From: Nitrososphaerales archaeon TH5896
GTDB lineage: Archaea; Thermoproteota; Nitrososphaeria; Nitrososphaerales; Nitrososphaeraceae
Assembly (NCBI GenBank): GCA_014523625.1
Contig: JAATVP010000071.1
Coordinates: forward strand, 1-12,459
DNA length: 12,459 bases
Direction: 5' to 3'
The translations under genes were made by a program, and so were the position numbers. The notes below the pieces were generated by a model, which did not search any database, was not told the DNA's origin, and saw nothing but the letters and a program-made list of their open reading frames with translations. Positions 12,064 to 12,459 of the stretch are shown here, piece after piece; the first letter of the stretch is position 1; the number at the start of each line of letters is the position of its first letter.

Positions 12064-12315
12064 ATGAGTAGGGTAATACTAGGTAGGCATTCCGACCATA
12101 CTACTGCTAAAGTTGAACACGGTATGTGTAAATTAGATAATATGACAATCATTCCAATATATCATACCAACGATGGTTTGTCCTATCAAGAATCTCGATG
12201 TAACTATTGTGGAAAGGCGTGGGTTGAATATTGGATAAGTTACAGGCAGGTATTCTCTTTATTTATATCTCGTCATCGTCAAAATGAACTTATATCTATG
12301 ATAACACACTCATAA
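12064..12315 (+). CDS. Small zinc-ribbon-like protein preceding the P450 gene (83 aa)
   Basis: H19-x2-C22 and C46-x2-C49 (HGMC ... SRCNYCGKAWVEYW) form two knuckles 23 residues apart, the layout of a zinc ribbon. The C-terminal ~30 residues (WISYRQVFSLFISRHRQNEL) are basic and amphipathic, and may be a helix for DNA or protein contact. There is no signal peptide. The stop (TAA, 12313-12315) is followed by one base and then the first ATG of the cytochrome P450 frame, so the two are probably one transcript with coupled translation. A regulatory or accessory role for the P450 is possible from position only. Confidence 0.65.
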   Translation: MSRVILGRHSDHTTAKVEHGMCKLDNMTIIPIYHTNDGLSYQESRCNYCGKAWVEYWISYRQVFSLFISRHRQNELISMITHS

Positions 12316-12316
12316 A

Positions 12317-12459
12317 ATGCTAATGACCGCAACTGCCCCGGGATTTCAGCACAAGCGCCCACCTGGCCCCAAATCTAAATTTCCTTATCTATTTAGTTTG
12401 CAATTTCTAAAGACTCCTCTAACTGTTCTGAACGATTTAACAACAAAATATGGTGATAT
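12317..12459 (+). CDS. Cytochrome P450, N-terminal 47 residues (cut by window end)
   Basis: The frame begins at the ATG at 12317 (a second in-frame ATG is at 12323) and runs open to the window edge. It contains KRPPGPKSKFPYLFSLQF and LKTPLTVLNDLTTKYGD. This is the classic P450 start: a Pro-rich hinge (PPGPK), hydrophobic segment, 'F..dPl..l..L...YGd'. P450s are haem-thiolate monooxygenases; the haem-binding Cys and I-helix would lie beyond the window. There is no N-terminal membrane anchor before PPGP, so the enzyme should be soluble, as in most prokaryotes. It starts two bases after the TAA of the zinc-ribbon gene. The substrate is unknown. Confidence 0.75.
   Translation, partial: MLMTATAPGFQHKRPPGPKSKFPYLFSLQFLKTPLTVLNDLTTKYGD

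Noticed and set aside
12393..12459. Minus-strand C-terminal frame (NRSEQLEESLEIAN-like)
   Set aside because: It is antisense to the much better supported P450 N-terminus.

Overview
The window is A+T-rich archaeal DNA that best fits a soil ammonia-oxidising archaeon (Nitrososphaeria; Nitrosocosmicus/Nitrososphaera-like). This is inferred from gene style, since no rRNA or housekeeping marker is present. The signs are short monocistronic genes with TATA-like elements about 25-32 nt before the start codon and no Shine-Dalgarno (leaderless transcription), many small Cys/His proteins, and secreted proteins with '-AQS' signal-peptide ends, N-glycosylation sequons and Asp/Glu-rich C-terminal tails. 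A stand-alone HhH protein, a PRC-barrel-like protein, a CHRD protein and a DPHT beta-helix epimerase-like protein also fit.

Layout. 1-314: leader with a promoter candidate. 315-2628: compact plus-strand cluster of four genes (Cys/His small protein, 234-aa unknown, 338-aa winged-helix protein, small acidic protein). 2814-4009: two divergent secreted acidic-tailed proteins flanking an unmarked zinc microprotein. 4010-5313: two small minus-strand genes and a repeat-rich intergenic stretch with a perfect 63-bp tandem duplication. 5314-7203: HhH protein, PRC-barrel-like protein, small secreted protein, a second copy of the zinc microprotein, and another Cys-rich small protein. 7329-8309: decayed genes (sialidase-like with an amber codon at the signal-peptide junction; a frameshifted SAM methyltransferase). 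8509-9540: CHRD protein with a hairpin/T-tract terminator, and a zinc-ribbon protein. 9792-10258: 3' remnant of a PQQ-type sugar dehydrogenase with a frameshift. 10441-11844: beta-helix epimerase-like exoprotein. 12064-12459: zinc-ribbon-like small protein followed after one base by the start of a cytochrome P450 cut by the window edge.

Taken together this is accessory, fast-evolving sequence: cell-surface/exoprotein genes, orphan zinc-finger microproteins and at least three decaying genes. No transposase, integrase, CRISPR array, tRNA or rRNA could be supported. The best candidates for something undescribed are the four-gene cluster at 315-2628, the paired zinc microproteins without a conventional start codon, and the recurrent acidic tail on unrelated secreted proteins.
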